Source: Sphingomonas crocodyli (lineage in GTDB: Bacteria; Pseudomonadota; Alphaproteobacteria; Sphingomonadales; Sphingomonadaceae). Taken from it: 64,000 nucleotides of DNA. How positions within the stretch are numbered: the stretch's first letter is position 1; every line of letters starts with the position of its first letter. The stretch is from assembly GCF_004005865.1 (NCBI RefSeq), contig NZ_SACN01000004.1, positions 206,342 through 270,341 of the forward strand, read 5' to 3'. Below, piece after piece: positions 45,654 to 54,604 of the stretch. The notes beneath the pieces are model-generated. The model ran no database searches, was not told the origin of the DNA, and worked only from the letters and a program-made list of their open reading frames with translations. Made by a program: the position numbers and the translations under genes.

Positions 45654-47654
45654 ATGACCAATCCGCATTATCCGCATCTGTTCAGCCCCTTCACCGTCGC
45701 CGGGGTCGAACTGAAGAACCGCCTCGTCATGGCGCCGATGTCGACGTCGCTGGGCGGGGTCGACGGGGCCGTCACGCCGTCGCAGATCGCCTTTTATCGC
45801 GAGCGCGCACTGGGTGGCTTCGGGCTGATCATCGTCGAGTTCACCTGCGTCGATCCGAAGACCGGCCGCACCGAGGAGCATCAGCTCTCGCTCGACAGCC
45901 GCCGCAATCTGGACGGCCATTATCGGCTGGTGGAAACGATCCACGCGGCGGGCGCCAAGGCGTTCCTGCAGCTGCAACATGGCGGGCGCTTTGCGAAGGG
46001 CAGCTATCTGGCCGACGGCGTCGTGCGCGGGCCGATGGAGGTCCGTTCGCGCAAGGATCCGAACAAGATCGTCGTCGCGCAGATGACCGACGATGAGATC
46101 CAGCACCTCGTCGAAGCCTTCGGCCGTTCGGCCGCGCTCGCCTCCGAAGCGGGCTATGACGGGATCGAGCTGCACGGTGCGCACGGCTATCTGCTGTCGC
46201 AATTCCTCTCGCCCTTCAGCAACCAGCGCGACGACAAATGGGGCGGCGATTTCGAACGGCGCCTCGCCTTCCCCACCGCCGTCATCAAGGCGGTGAAGGC
46301 CGCGATCGGCGACAAGCCGCTGTGCTTCCGCATCTCGGCCGACGAATTCCTGAAGGGCGGCCTTTCGGTCGAGGACAATGCGCTGATCGTACCGCACCTC
46401 GTCGCCGCCGGCGCCGACATGCTCCACGCATCGACCGGGCGTGGCCCCGAAGCATTCGATAAGGTGATGGAGCCGATGTCGGCGCCCGAAGGCTGGCGCC
46501 TGCCTTATGCGAAGAAGCTGCGCGAAGCCGCCAATGTGCCGATGATTGGCGTCGGCCAGATCCGCTGGCCGGAGACGGGCGAAGCGGCGTTGATCGAGGG
46601 CGATTGCGATCTCGTGGCGCTCGGCCGCCCGTCGCTGACCGATCCGGCATGGCCCAAGAAGGCCGAAGCGGGCCTGCGCGACGAGATCCGACCCTGCACG
46701 AGCTGCAACTGGTGCATCGCGCCCGACAATCTCCACCGCATCGTCTGCGCCGAAAATCCGCGCACCGGCAGCGAACTCGATGCGGACTTCGCCGCCGATC
46801 TGGGCCTTGGCCGCAAGGCCGTGGTCGTCGGCGCGGGACCGGGAGGCATGGCGGCTGCGCTGATGCTCGATCAGGCGGGGTTCCAGACGACGCTGCACGA
46901 GGCGAGCGACGAACTGGGCGGCGGGCTGATCGCGTCGGCGACCCCGCCGGGCAAGGACAAATTGTTCTGGTATCGCGACTATCTGGTCCGCCGTCTGGCC
47001 AAGAGCCGGGTTGCGGTTCGCCGCGGCCATCGCGTGACCGCCGACGAGATCGCCGCCGAAGCGCCCGACCTCGTCTTCGTCGCGGCGGGCACCACCACGC
47101 GGCCGATGTCGATCGACGGGATCGACGATCCGATGGTGCTCGATGCCTATGAACTGCTGATGGGCCATGCCCTGCCCGGCGTGCCGGCCGGCGGCACCGC
47201 GATCGTCTACGGCGGCGGCGAGACTGGCTGCGAGGCGGCCGAATATATGGCCGAACATGGCGCGCGCGTCGTGCTGGTCACGCGATCGGGCGCGCATCAA
47301 CTCGCGCGGTCGGCGGAGATCGTTTACCGGCTCGGCCTCGTCGCGCGGATCAACGCCAATCCGGCGATCGAGGTGGTCGCCGAAAGCGAGATCGTCCGCA
47401 TCACCGATGGCGAAGTGACGGTACGCGGCAAGGATGGCGATACCCGCGTGATCGAGGCAGCCCGCCTGCTGATGGCGCAGGGCCGCGATCCGCTCAACAA
47501 GGTCGCCGACGATCTCGTGGCCGCCGGCGTGCGCTGCTATCTCGTCGGCGACAGCCGCAAGGTCGGGCGGATCGGCGACGCGGTCCACACCGCCTATCAG
47601 GCGATGCGTGCACTTGCCGCCGATCGCGTGCCCCTCCAGCCGCTGGCCTGCTGA
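45654..47654 (+). CDS. NADH:flavin oxidoreductase / 2,4-dienoyl-CoA reductase-like protein
   Basis: 666 residues. N-terminal Old Yellow Enzyme barrel (about 1-340: LFSPFTVAGVELKNRLVMAPM, ELHGAHGYLLSQFLSPFSN), a [4Fe-4S] cysteine cluster Cys348, Cys351, Cys354 and Cys365 (CTSCNWC...C), then FAD/NAD domain (KAVVVGAGPGGMAAALMLDQ). This is the layout of bacterial dienoyl-CoA reductase, BaiCD/BaiH and trimethylamine dehydrogenase. In BaiCD-like enzymes it acts on steroid enone CoA thioesters. It is cotranscribed with the GMC gene and the next gene; substrate unknown. Confidence 0.92.
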   Translation: MTNPHYPHLFSPFTVAGVELKNRLVMAPMSTSLGGVDGAVTPSQIAFYRERALGGFGLIIVEFTCVDPKTGRTEEHQLSLDSRRNLDGHYRLVETIHAAGAKAFLQLQHGGRFAKGSYLADGVVRGPMEVRSRKDPNKIVVAQMTDDEIQHLVEAFGRSAALASEAGYDGIELHGAHGYLLSQFLSPFSNQRDDKWGGDFERRLAFPTAVIKAVKAAIGDKPLCFRISADEFLKGGLSVEDNALIVPHLVAAGADMLHASTGRGPEAFDKVMEPMSAPEGWRLPYAKKLREAANVPMIGVGQIRWPETGEAALIEGDCDLVALGRPSLTDPAWPKKAEAGLRDEIRPCTSCNWCIAPDNLHRIVCAENPRTGSELDADFAADLGLGRKAVVVGAGPGGMAAALMLDQAGFQTTLHEASDELGGGLIASATPPGKDKLFWYRDYLVRRLAKSRVAVRRGHRVTADEIAAEAPDLVFVAAGTTTRPMSIDGIDDPMVLDAYELLMGHALPGVPAGGTAIVYGGGETGCEAAEYMAEHGARVVLVTRSGAHQLARSAEIVYRLGLVARINANPAIEVVAESEIVRITDGEVTVRGKDGDTRVIEAARLLMAQGRDPLNKVADDLVAAGVRCYLVGDSRKVGRIGDAVHTAYQAMRALAADRVPLQPLAC

Positions 47655-47655
47655 G

Positions 47656-48270
47656 ATGAGTTCGCGGCTTCCCGGCCTGCTGGCCCCCGGCAAAGTGGCC
47701 GTCGTGCTGGTCGAGGCGCAGAGCGGCGTGATGGGCGCCGCGGCACCCTGGCCCGCGCTGAGCGAGGAGGCCGAGCGTGTCGGCCTCGTCCGCAATGCTG
47801 CCAAGCTGGTCGCGGCAGCGCGGGCGCGGGGTGCGCCGGTGATCCACTGCACGGCGGAAAATCTGGCTGGGCGCTTCGGCCAGAACGTCAACGCCAAGCT
47901 GTTCGCGACCGCAGCCAAGGTGCGCGGCGGGGACGCCACGGCGGGCGACGCGCCGCTGCCCGAACTGCATGACCCCAGCGACATCGTGCTGCCGCGCTAT
48001 CACGGGATCAGCCCGATGACGGGGACGCCGCTCGACTCGCTGCTGCGCAACGCGGGGATCACGACGATCATTCTCGTGGGCGTATCGGTGAGCTTCGCGA
48101 TCCTCAACACGACGATGGACGCGGTGAACCGCGCCTATCAGGTGATCCTGCCGCAGGACGCGGTCGCCGGCTTCCCGCGCGACTATGCAGAGGCGGTGAT
48201 GACCAATACCCTGTCGATGCTGGCGACGATCGCGCCCACCGACACGATCGTCGAGGCCTGGCAGGCTTAG
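47656..48270 (+). CDS. isochorismatase-fold protein with replaced catalytic triad
   Basis: 204 residues. The fold is clear (GKVAVVLVEAQSGVMG, LLRNAGITTIILVGVSVSF, DAVNRAYQVILPQDA), but the catalytic residues of the cysteine hydrolase family are altered: the usual Asp is E20, the usual Lys is R114 and the nucleophilic Cys position is A148. Classical hydrolysis is therefore doubtful. ATG begins 1 nt after the previous stop, so it belongs to the GMC operon; the 3' end overlaps the convergent iclR gene by 4 bp. It could be a binding protein or a different enzyme. Confidence 0.75.
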   Translation: MSSRLPGLLAPGKVAVVLVEAQSGVMGAAAPWPALSEEAERVGLVRNAAKLVAAARARGAPVIHCTAENLAGRFGQNVNAKLFATAAKVRGGDATAGDAPLPELHDPSDIVLPRYHGISPMTGTPLDSLLRNAGITTIILVGVSVSFAILNTTMDAVNRAYQVILPQDAVAGFPRDYAEAVMTNTLSMLATIAPTDTIVEAWQA

Positions 48271-49109
48271 GGAATACGCCCACCAATAAAATTGGTGACG
48301 CGATCGCAGACTTCGCGGACGCGGCGGCCGACATGCTGGACCTCGCTGCCCTTCATCGGGCGGATGAAGCCCATCACGCCGATCACGAACGCGATCTTGC
48401 CGCGCGGATCGAACACCGGGGCCGAGACCGAGCCGAGATTATATTCGCGCTGTGGATCGAGTTCGCTCACCAGATAATCGGTCTGGTCGGTGCGATAGAC
48501 GAGCGACTGGGCATGCCCTTCGTTCATCACATGCACCTTGCGCAGCGCGATCTGGAAGCCCCAGCGGCGGACGAACTCGATGCTTTCGCGCATCTTGCGG
48601 CGCTCGTCATCGCTGGGGGGCGGGAGCGCGCGATCGACCCAGGCGTCGACCTCCGCATCGCTCGACCAAGCGACGAACACGCTGCCGAAGGGCGGGCGCA
48701 GCGGAATGCGCGTGCCCGGAAAGATCGACCAGCCGAGATGTGAGACCGACGATGCGCGCTCGCGCACCACGGCCTCATCCTTTTCGAGGAAGATGGCTGC
48801 GACGATCACGTCGAATTCGTCGGCCAGCGCGCGCATTTCGGGCGCGGCGACCTGAAGCGGCGACAGGCTGCCGCGCGCGGCCTCGGCCAGGCGCGCGAGC
48901 GCGGAGCCGAGCAGATAGGTCTTCGAATTGCTGCGATAGAGATAGCCCGCCTCGACCAACGCCGCGAGCAGAGCATGGCAGGTCGCGCGGCTGATCTTGA
49001 GCGACGAGACGATGTCGGTGAGCGTGAAGGCCTGCCCCGGATGATCGGCAAAGAAGTTGAGAACGGCAACCGTACGTGCAACCGCGGGAGAAAGCCGAGA
49101 CATCGTCAT
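48267..49109 (-). CDS. IclR-family transcriptional regulator of the catabolic island
   Basis: 280 residues. N-terminal winged helix-turn-helix (about 8-70: ARTVAVLNFFADHPGQAFTL, then LKISRATCHALLAALVEAGY) and C-terminal IclR effector domain (about 85-275). IclR regulators bind catabolic intermediates, often aromatic or short acids. It is divergent from the thiolase-like gene; the shared 184-bp region has three TTTCGAAA-type or TTCG-N6-CGAA-type symmetrical sites. The same TTCG-N6-CGAA motif recurs in front of other island genes, so it is the best candidate regulator for all of them. Confidence 0.88.
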   Translation of the reverse strand: MTMSRLSPAVARTVAVLNFFADHPGQAFTLTDIVSSLKISRATCHALLAALVEAGYLYRSNSKTYLLGSALARLAEAARGSLSPLQVAAPEMRALADEFDVIVAAIFLEKDEAVVRERASSVSHLGWSIFPGTRIPLRPPFGSVFVAWSSDAEVDAWVDRALPPPSDDERRKMRESIEFVRRWGFQIALRKVHVMNEGHAQSLVYRTDQTDYLVSELDPQREYNLGSVSAPVFDPRGKIAFVIGVMGFIRPMKGSEVQHVGRRVREVCDRVTNFIGGRIP

Positions 49110-49118
49110 CTTTCGCTA

Positions 49119-49252
49119 TTTCGAAACGATGTTGCTATAAGTTACGACTATGCGACGGGCAAGCCGCCCACCCCACAAATGAAGGCCCCTCTTTCGATAT
49201 TCCGAACCCACGGACGATTCGCGATCGAGGCGCGTGATTTGCGATTTCGAAA
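49119..49252. promoter_or_regulatory. iclR/thiolase divergent control region with three symmetrical sites
   Basis: Three elements: TTTCGAAA at 49119-49126, TTCGATATTCCGAA at 49193-49206, and TTTCGAAA at 49245-49252. The middle one is a TTCG-N6-CGAA inverted repeat that also occurs (TTCGAAATGCCGAA) at 60286-60299. The arrangement is that of an autoregulated IclR gene with a divergent target. Confidence 0.6.
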
Positions 49253-49293
49253 AACACGATTAGGAAATCGATCCGGAGAGGGAGACGAAGCGC

Positions 49294-50466
49294 ATGGTCG
49301 ACGTCGTCATTTCGGGGATCGGGCAGTCGGCGGTGGGCCGAAAGGTCGATCGCAGCGGGATCGCGATGACGGTCGATGCGGTGATCGCGGCGCTCGCCGA
49401 CGCCGGGCTCGATCGCAAGGATATCGACGGGCTGTCGACCTATCCGGGCAAGCTGACCGGCAACCTCGCCCACTTCTCCCCCGTCGGCACGCACGAACTG
49501 ATCGAGGCGCTCAAGCTCAGGCTCGACTGGTATAATGGCGGTGGCGAGGGTGGCGCGCAGCAGGCGGGGTTGCTGAACGCGGTGGCCGCGATCAAGGCCG
49601 GTTACGCCCGTCACGTCATCGTCTTCCGCACGCTCAAAGAGGGCAGCGGATCGCTCTACTGGCAACAGGCGGCCGGGCCGAGCGCGCAGCGCCAGCGGGT
49701 TGGCGATCGCTTCGAATATCTGATGCCCTTCGATGCGCTGACGGTGATCAACTATGTCGCCATGTCGATGCAGCGCCATTTCCACCTGTACGGAACGACG
49801 CGGCGACAGCTGGGCGCGATCTCGGTCAACGGCCGCACCAATGCGGCGCTGAACCCGGCTGCGATCTTCCGCGATCCGATCACCATCGACGATTATCTGG
49901 CGTCCAGGATGATCTCGACGCCGATGTGCATCCTCGATTGCGATGCGCCGACCGATTCCTCGATCGCATTCATCCTGTCCAATGCCGAGGCCGCGCGCGA
50001 TCTCCGGTCGACGCCGATCACCATCGAAGCGATGGCGGGCGCGCTCCACAGCGCGGCAAGCTGGGACCAGACCGACATGCCGCATATGGGCGCGCACGAT
50101 GCGGCCCGGCAGTTATGGAGCCGCACCGCGCTCAAGCCCACCGACGTCGACGTCGCACAACTCTATGACGGGTTCAGCTTCCTCACGCTCACCTGGCTCG
50201 AGGCGCTGGGCTTCTGCGGGATCGGCGAAGGTGGCGCATTCGTCGAGGGCGGGCATCGGATCGCGCGCGACGGCGAACTGCCGCTCAATACGCATGGCGG
50301 ACAGCTGTCGGCCGGGCGCACCCACGGCTTCGGCTTCGTGCGCGAGGCGGTGATCCAGTTGCGGCGCGAAGCCGGCGAGCGGCAGGTGCCGGGTGACCCG
50401 CAAGTCGCCATCGCCTCCGCCGGCGGCGGACCGCAGGCCGGCTGCATGCTGCTGACGCGGCGATAA
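49294..50466 (+). CDS. thiolase-fold protein, SCP2/Ltp2-like (putative retro-aldolase subunit)
   Basis: 390 residues. Thiolase superfamily, lipid-transfer-protein branch: DVVISGIGQSAVGR start, WYNGGGEGGAQQAGLLNA where thiolases have their Cys nucleophile, LYDGFSFLTLTWLEALGFC, NTHGGQLSAGRTHGFGFVRE. The active-site Cys and the C-terminal CxGGG motif (here ASAGGG) are missing, so classical thiolysis is unlikely. In steroid side-chain degradation such a protein (Ltp2) joins a DUF35 partner to cleave branched 3-hydroxyacyl-CoA by retro-aldol reaction; the DUF35 gene follows 13 bp downstream. A paralogue is at 55495-56616. Confidence 0.85.
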   Translation: MVDVVISGIGQSAVGRKVDRSGIAMTVDAVIAALADAGLDRKDIDGLSTYPGKLTGNLAHFSPVGTHELIEALKLRLDWYNGGGEGGAQQAGLLNAVAAIKAGYARHVIVFRTLKEGSGSLYWQQAAGPSAQRQRVGDRFEYLMPFDALTVINYVAMSMQRHFHLYGTTRRQLGAISVNGRTNAALNPAAIFRDPITIDDYLASRMISTPMCILDCDAPTDSSIAFILSNAEAARDLRSTPITIEAMAGALHSAASWDQTDMPHMGAHDAARQLWSRTALKPTDVDVAQLYDGFSFLTLTWLEALGFCGIGEGGAFVEGGHRIARDGELPLNTHGGQLSAGRTHGFGFVREAVIQLRREAGERQVPGDPQVAIASAGGGPQAGCMLLTRR

Positions 50467-50479
50467 GGGAGGCGAGGAT

Positions 50480-50893
50480 ATGTCCGATAGCTATCAGCGC
50501 CCCCTGCCGATCCTGACAGACGAGAACCGCCATTTCTGGCAAGGCGGCAGGGACGGCCACCTGCTGCTGCTCCGATGCCGGGATTGCCGATATTGGGTTC
50601 ACACGCCCCAGCCGCGCTGCACCAATTGCCTGAGCGAGGCGCTGACGTCCGAGCCGGTGTCGGGCAAGGCCGAGGTCGAAACCTTCACGATCAACATCAA
50701 GCCGTGGGGCAAGGGCATGAAGGTGCCCTATGTCATCGCCGTCGTGGCGCTACCCGAACAGCCGGGCCTGCGCGTCACCACCAACATCGTCGATATCGAT
50801 CCCGAGGCGGTGTATATCGGCATGGCTGTCGAGGTGCGCTTCGAACAGGATGAGGATGTGTGGCTGCCGATGTTCGCGCCCGTCGCCAATTGA
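50480..50893 (+). CDS. DUF35 / OB-fold zinc-ribbon partner of thiolase-like protein
   Basis: 137 residues. N-terminal zinc ribbon with CRDC and CTNC (about 34-54: LRCRDCRYWVHTPQPRCTNC) followed by an OB fold (about 62-130: VETFTINIKPW, YVIAVVALPEQPGLRVTTNI). DUF35 proteins bind acyl-CoA and form complexes with Ltp2/thiolase-like proteins. Directly downstream of the thiolase-like gene with GGAGGCGAGG as ribosome binding site, so the two are a functional pair. Confidence 0.9.
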   Translation: MSDSYQRPLPILTDENRHFWQGGRDGHLLLLRCRDCRYWVHTPQPRCTNCLSEALTSEPVSGKAEVETFTINIKPWGKGMKVPYVIAVVALPEQPGLRVTTNIVDIDPEAVYIGMAVEVRFEQDEDVWLPMFAPVAN

Positions 50894-50978
50894 CCGCAAA
50901 TCGGCCCGAAACTGATCAGGCGTCCATGCTTCCCCACCGCAAATCGATCATGCACGCCTTGCGCTTGACCAAATGCGA

Positions 50979-51017
50979 TCATGTATGAAAACATGACACA
51001 TCATTCGATATAGTGAA
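50979..51017. promoter_or_regulatory. symmetrical sites upstream of the amidohydrolase gene
   Basis: TCATGT-N6-ACATGA (50979-50996) is a perfect 6-bp-arm inverted repeat. It is followed by TTCGATATAGTGAA (51004-51017), which matches 11 of 14 positions of the iclR-region site TTCGATATTCCGAA. TTGACC at 50965-50970 may be a -35 element. The 147-bp gap is A/T-richer than its surroundings. Confidence 0.45.
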
Positions 51018-51040
51018 TATTCTGACTTGGGAGAGTCGTG

Positions 51041-52264
51041 ATGAGTGCAGGTACGGGAGCCGACGTCGAAACCCTCGATCGGGGCGCGAAGGACAAGCCC
51101 TTCACCTACAAGATCGTCGATGCCGATGCGCATGTGAACCCGCATCCCAGCTTCTGGCAGGAATATCTACCCAAGCATCTGCGCGACCTCGCGCCCAAGA
51201 TCGAACATGCCGACGATGCCGACTATGTGATCTTCGAAGGCAGCCGCAAGAAGCTGAACCTGATGGGGCAGCAGGCCGGCCGCAAGGGCAAGGACTTCAA
51301 GCTGGAGGGCCGCCTGTCGGACGTGCGCTCGGGCGGCTGGGAACCGGCGGCACGCCTCGCCGACATGGACCTCGACGGCATGGACGCGGCGGTCCTCTAC
51401 GGCGGTGGCCCGCTCGGCACGCTCAACATGGAACTCTATATCGAGAGCTTCCGCGCCTATAACCGCTTCCTGGCCGATTTCTGCGCTTATGATCGCCGCC
51501 GCCTGTGCGGTGCGGCCTATCTGCCGATGCGGTCGGCCGAGGAAGGGCTGGCGATGCTCAAGGAAGCGGTCGCCTTGGGCTTCACCACGGTCAACATTCC
51601 CGGCTTCCCGCAGAGCACGAAGGACACCGCCGCCCCGTCGGCCACCGGCGCTTCGCAGAGCATGGGGGCGCAGGCCGCCGCGCTGACCGGCGATCCGTTC
51701 GGCGAGCTGCGCTATGACGATCCGTCGTTCGACAAATTCTGGGCCGCGGCCTGCGATTACGACATCGCACTGACCGTCCACCTGGGCGGGCGCATCGTGC
51801 GCTTTGCGGAGAAGGACAAGATCCTCGCCGACATGGTGATGAGCAAGTTCGCGATGGCCGAGCCGATCGCGATCCTGATCTTCAGCGGCATCTTCCAGCG
51901 TTTCCCCAAGCTCAAATTCGGCGCGATCGAGAGCGGATCGGGCTGGATGGCGTTCGCGGCGCACTACATGGACCGCACCTGGGAAAAGCAGCGTTACTGG
52001 ACCGAGAGCCCGCTGAAGGAGCCGCCGAGCTTCTACATGGATCAGAACGTCTATACGTCGTTCATCAACGATCGTGTCGCGGTCGAAACGCGGCACATGC
52101 CCGGCGCCAAGAACATCATGTGGTCGTCCGATTATCCGCATTCGGAAACGACCTTCCCGGATTCGGCGGCGGTGATCGCGCGCGACATGGCGGGCATTCC
52201 GGAGGCGGACAAGCACGCCATCATCTGCGGCAACGCGTTCAACTTCTTCCGTATCGGCCAATAA
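51041..52264 (+). CDS. metal-dependent amidohydrolase (amidohydrolase 2 / ACMSD-like family)
   Basis: 407 residues from ATG 51041 with GGGAGAG upstream. TIM-barrel start VDADAHVNPHP (the usual metal motif with Asp and one His), barrel His in LTVHLGGRI, and the C-terminal metal Asp in WSSDYPHSETTFPDS followed by ICGNAFNFFRI. Relatives hydrolyse or decarboxylate ring-cleavage products and other carboxylic acids. It sits after the thiolase/DUF35 pair with its own upstream sites and ends at a strong terminator. Its substrate is unknown. Confidence 0.85.
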   Translation: MSAGTGADVETLDRGAKDKPFTYKIVDADAHVNPHPSFWQEYLPKHLRDLAPKIEHADDADYVIFEGSRKKLNLMGQQAGRKGKDFKLEGRLSDVRSGGWEPAARLADMDLDGMDAAVLYGGGPLGTLNMELYIESFRAYNRFLADFCAYDRRRLCGAAYLPMRSAEEGLAMLKEAVALGFTTVNIPGFPQSTKDTAAPSATGASQSMGAQAAALTGDPFGELRYDDPSFDKFWAAACDYDIALTVHLGGRIVRFAEKDKILADMVMSKFAMAEPIAILIFSGIFQRFPKLKFGAIESGSGWMAFAAHYMDRTWEKQRYWTESPLKEPPSFYMDQNVYTSFINDRVAVETRHMPGAKNIMWSSDYPHSETTFPDSAAVIARDMAGIPEADKHAIICGNAFNFFRIGQ

Positions 52265-52291
52265 GCACCGCCCGATACGCCAAACCGAAAG

Positions 52292-52322
52292 GCGGCCGCC
52301 CCTTCCCGGGACGGCCGCTTTT
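52292..52322 (+). terminator. rho-independent terminator after the amidohydrolase
   Basis: GCGGCCGCCCC and GGGACGGCCGC pair (11 bp, one mismatch) around a 5-nt loop, followed by TTTTCT, 28 bp past the stop. Confidence 0.85.
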
Positions 52323-52375
52323 CTGCACTCTCAAACGGCGCACATTCGCGCCAGATCGAAGGGAAACGGCTGCGC

Positions 52376-53509
52376 ATGTCGGCGACCGAGGAATATCGTC
52401 CCACCAATCCCAGCTTCAAACAGTCGAACGTGGCCGAGACGATCGGCCGTGACCTGGCCGAGACCGCCGCGCAGCTTCGCGAACTGGTGAGCCAGCATGT
52501 TGCCGGCGGCGTGCCGGTCGAGATCGAGAATCTCAAGCTGCCGGTCGGCGCGGGCAATTCGAACGAGACGATCCTGTTCGACGCGCGCTGGACGCAGGAT
52601 GGCGTTGCGCAGCAGCGCGGCATGGTGCTGCGCATCGCGCCCAATGGCTATCAGCTGTTCAAGGATCCGCGCATCGCCGATCAATATCGCCTGATGCAGG
52701 TGCTGACCGAAGTCGGGAAGGTGCGCGTCGCCACCCCGCTCCATTTCGACGGTGGCACCGAGCCGTTCGGCGCGCCTTACTTCCTGATGGGCAAGCTCGA
52801 CGGCTTCGTGCCCGTCACCTTCCCGCCCTATAACAGCGCGGGCAAATTGTTCGATGCCACCGTCGCGCAGCGCCGCACCGCGTGGGAATCGGCGATGGAG
52901 CAGCTTTGCGAGATAGCGCTGACCCCGCTCGATAAGGTCGCCTTCCTCGCCGACAATCCCGACGACGGCGATTTCGACGCGCATTTCAAAATGACGCTCG
53001 ACGAGTGCCGCTGGTCGAAGGCCGATCACGTGCCGATCATCGCCGAGACCGAGGCGTGGCTGATCGCCAACAAGCCGAAGAATCCGCCGGTCGGCCTCAG
53101 CTGGGGCGATGCGCGGATCGGCAATATGATGATCGGGCCGGACTTCCGGATTTCGGGCGTGATGGATTGGGAGCAATTGTCGCTGGGCGGTGCGCTGCTC
53201 GATCTTGGCTGGTGGCTGTTCTTCGACGCGTTCCACAGCGTCAATCTAGGTCTCACGCGGCTCGAAGGGCTGGGCACGCGCGACGAGACGCTGGCCTATT
53301 TCCGTGGCCGCACCGGCATCGATACGTCCGAAATCCAGTGGTACGAGGTTCTGGCTGGCTACAAGCTCGCTCTGATCATGGCGCGCAAGCTGATCATGGA
53401 AAAGTCATCGGACCCCGGCAACAACGCCAACAACAATATCATCACGATCCAGCTCGCCCGATCCCTGGGGATCGATGCGCCTGCCGACGTGATCGAAGAA
53501 ATCGCCTGA
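52376..53509 (+). CDS. aminoglycoside-phosphotransferase-fold kinase (paralogue 1)
   Basis: 377 residues. Protein-kinase-like APH fold: N lobe with GNSNETILFDARW and PYFLMGKLDGFVP, catalytic loop SWGDARIGNMM with D about 245 and metal motif GVMDWEQLSLG. The usual His before Gly-Asp is replaced by Trp. In the ACAD10/11 and levulinate (LvaA) families such kinases phosphorylate hydroxyacyl-CoA intermediates; this is a possible role here because CoA enzymes surround it. The next gene is a second APH paralogue 25 bp downstream. Confidence 0.82.
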   Translation: MSATEEYRPTNPSFKQSNVAETIGRDLAETAAQLRELVSQHVAGGVPVEIENLKLPVGAGNSNETILFDARWTQDGVAQQRGMVLRIAPNGYQLFKDPRIADQYRLMQVLTEVGKVRVATPLHFDGGTEPFGAPYFLMGKLDGFVPVTFPPYNSAGKLFDATVAQRRTAWESAMEQLCEIALTPLDKVAFLADNPDDGDFDAHFKMTLDECRWSKADHVPIIAETEAWLIANKPKNPPVGLSWGDARIGNMMIGPDFRISGVMDWEQLSLGGALLDLGWWLFFDAFHSVNLGLTRLEGLGTRDETLAYFRGRTGIDTSEIQWYEVLAGYKLALIMARKLIMEKSSDPGNNANNNIITIQLARSLGIDAPADVIEEIA

Positions 53510-53534
53510 TAAGACAGATAAGGGGACCAAGAGG

Positions 53535-54590
53535 ATGCCGAACCCAGCGCCGCTCAAGCTCGACGAAGCGCTTTCGCCTGCCTGGCTCAGCTGGGCCTTG
53601 TCGCAGGCCAACGGCCCGGTCGACGTGACCGGAGTGGAGGTGCTGGAGGAGCTTGGCCCTTCGGCCACCAAGGTCCGCTTCAAGGTCACCTACGGCGCGA
53701 ACCGGCCGGAGGGGCTGCCCGATCAATATTGCCTGAAGGGCGTATTCAAACCCGAACTGCTCGGCGAATATCTGAAGCAGGGCACGCAGGTGAACGAGAT
53801 CGGCTTCTTCCGCGATTGCGCGCCGGTCATGTCGCTCAACACGCCGCGCTGCCTCTATGCCGGGCTCGACGAGGAGACGCTGGCCGGCATCATCATCATG
53901 GAGGATCTGATCCCGGCGGGCGGGCATTTCCTGACCGCGATGTCGGCCTATACCGCCGATCAGGCGGCGGGCAGCGTCGATCAGATCGCGCGGCTGCACG
54001 GTGCGAGCTGGGGCGACGCCAAGTTGGCGCCCTTCCCCTGGGCGAAGCCGCGCATGGCGCAACTGGCCAGCCTGCCCTGGCTCGAAGCCGGCAAGCTGAC
54101 CGACCTGCTTAAGGGGTCGCGCGGCGACGCCCTGCCCGACGCCTATCGCGACGGCGCGCGCGTGCTCGCATCGATGAAGGCGCTAGCCGAGCGTGACGAG
54201 AAGTACGAACGCTGCCTCGTCCACGGTGACGCGCATGCGGGCAACGTCTTCGAACAGGATGGCAAGATCGGCCTGATCGACTGGCAGGTGCTGCAGCGCG
54301 CGAACTGGTCGCTCGATTTCGCCTACCATGTCGGCGCCGCGCTCGATGTCGAGGATCGGCGCAAGAACGAGCAGGATCTGCTGCGCTTCTATCTCGACCG
54401 CGTGAAGCAGTACGGCGGCAATCCGCCCGCATGGGACGAAGCCTGGGCGCTCTATCGCCAGTCGGTCTCCTACGGCTTCTTCATGTGGACGATCACGCTG
54501 CGCGTCGAACCGCAGATCATCGAGCGCTTCTGCACGCGGCTTGGCACCGCCGTCGTCGACGGCGGCGGGTGGGATCTGCTGGGAGTTTGA
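53535..54590 (+). CDS. aminoglycoside-phosphotransferase-fold kinase (paralogue 2)
   Basis: 351 residues. Canonical catalytic loop LVHGDAHAGNVF (D about 234) and metal motif GLIDWQVLQRANWSLDFAYH, so more likely active than paralogue 1. N-lobe segments include VLEELGPSATKVRFKVTYG and IIIMEDLIPAGG. Similar kinases occur with steroid, terpenoid and hydroxy-acid degradation genes. Same transcript as paralogue 1 (25-bp gap). Substrate unknown. Confidence 0.85.
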   Translation: MPNPAPLKLDEALSPAWLSWALSQANGPVDVTGVEVLEELGPSATKVRFKVTYGANRPEGLPDQYCLKGVFKPELLGEYLKQGTQVNEIGFFRDCAPVMSLNTPRCLYAGLDEETLAGIIIMEDLIPAGGHFLTAMSAYTADQAAGSVDQIARLHGASWGDAKLAPFPWAKPRMAQLASLPWLEAGKLTDLLKGSRGDALPDAYRDGARVLASMKALAERDEKYERCLVHGDAHAGNVFEQDGKIGLIDWQVLQRANWSLDFAYHVGAALDVEDRRKNEQDLLRFYLDRVKQYGGNPPAWDEAWALYRQSVSYGFFMWTITLRVEPQIIERFCTRLGTAVVDGGGWDLLGV

Positions 54591-54604
54591 TTTTCCGCGA
54601 TACC

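Noticed and set aside
52343..52358. TTCG-N8-CGAA before kinase paralogue 1 as another IclR site
   Set aside because: Spacing is 8, not 6, and the flanks do not match the motif, so it was not counted as part of the regulon.
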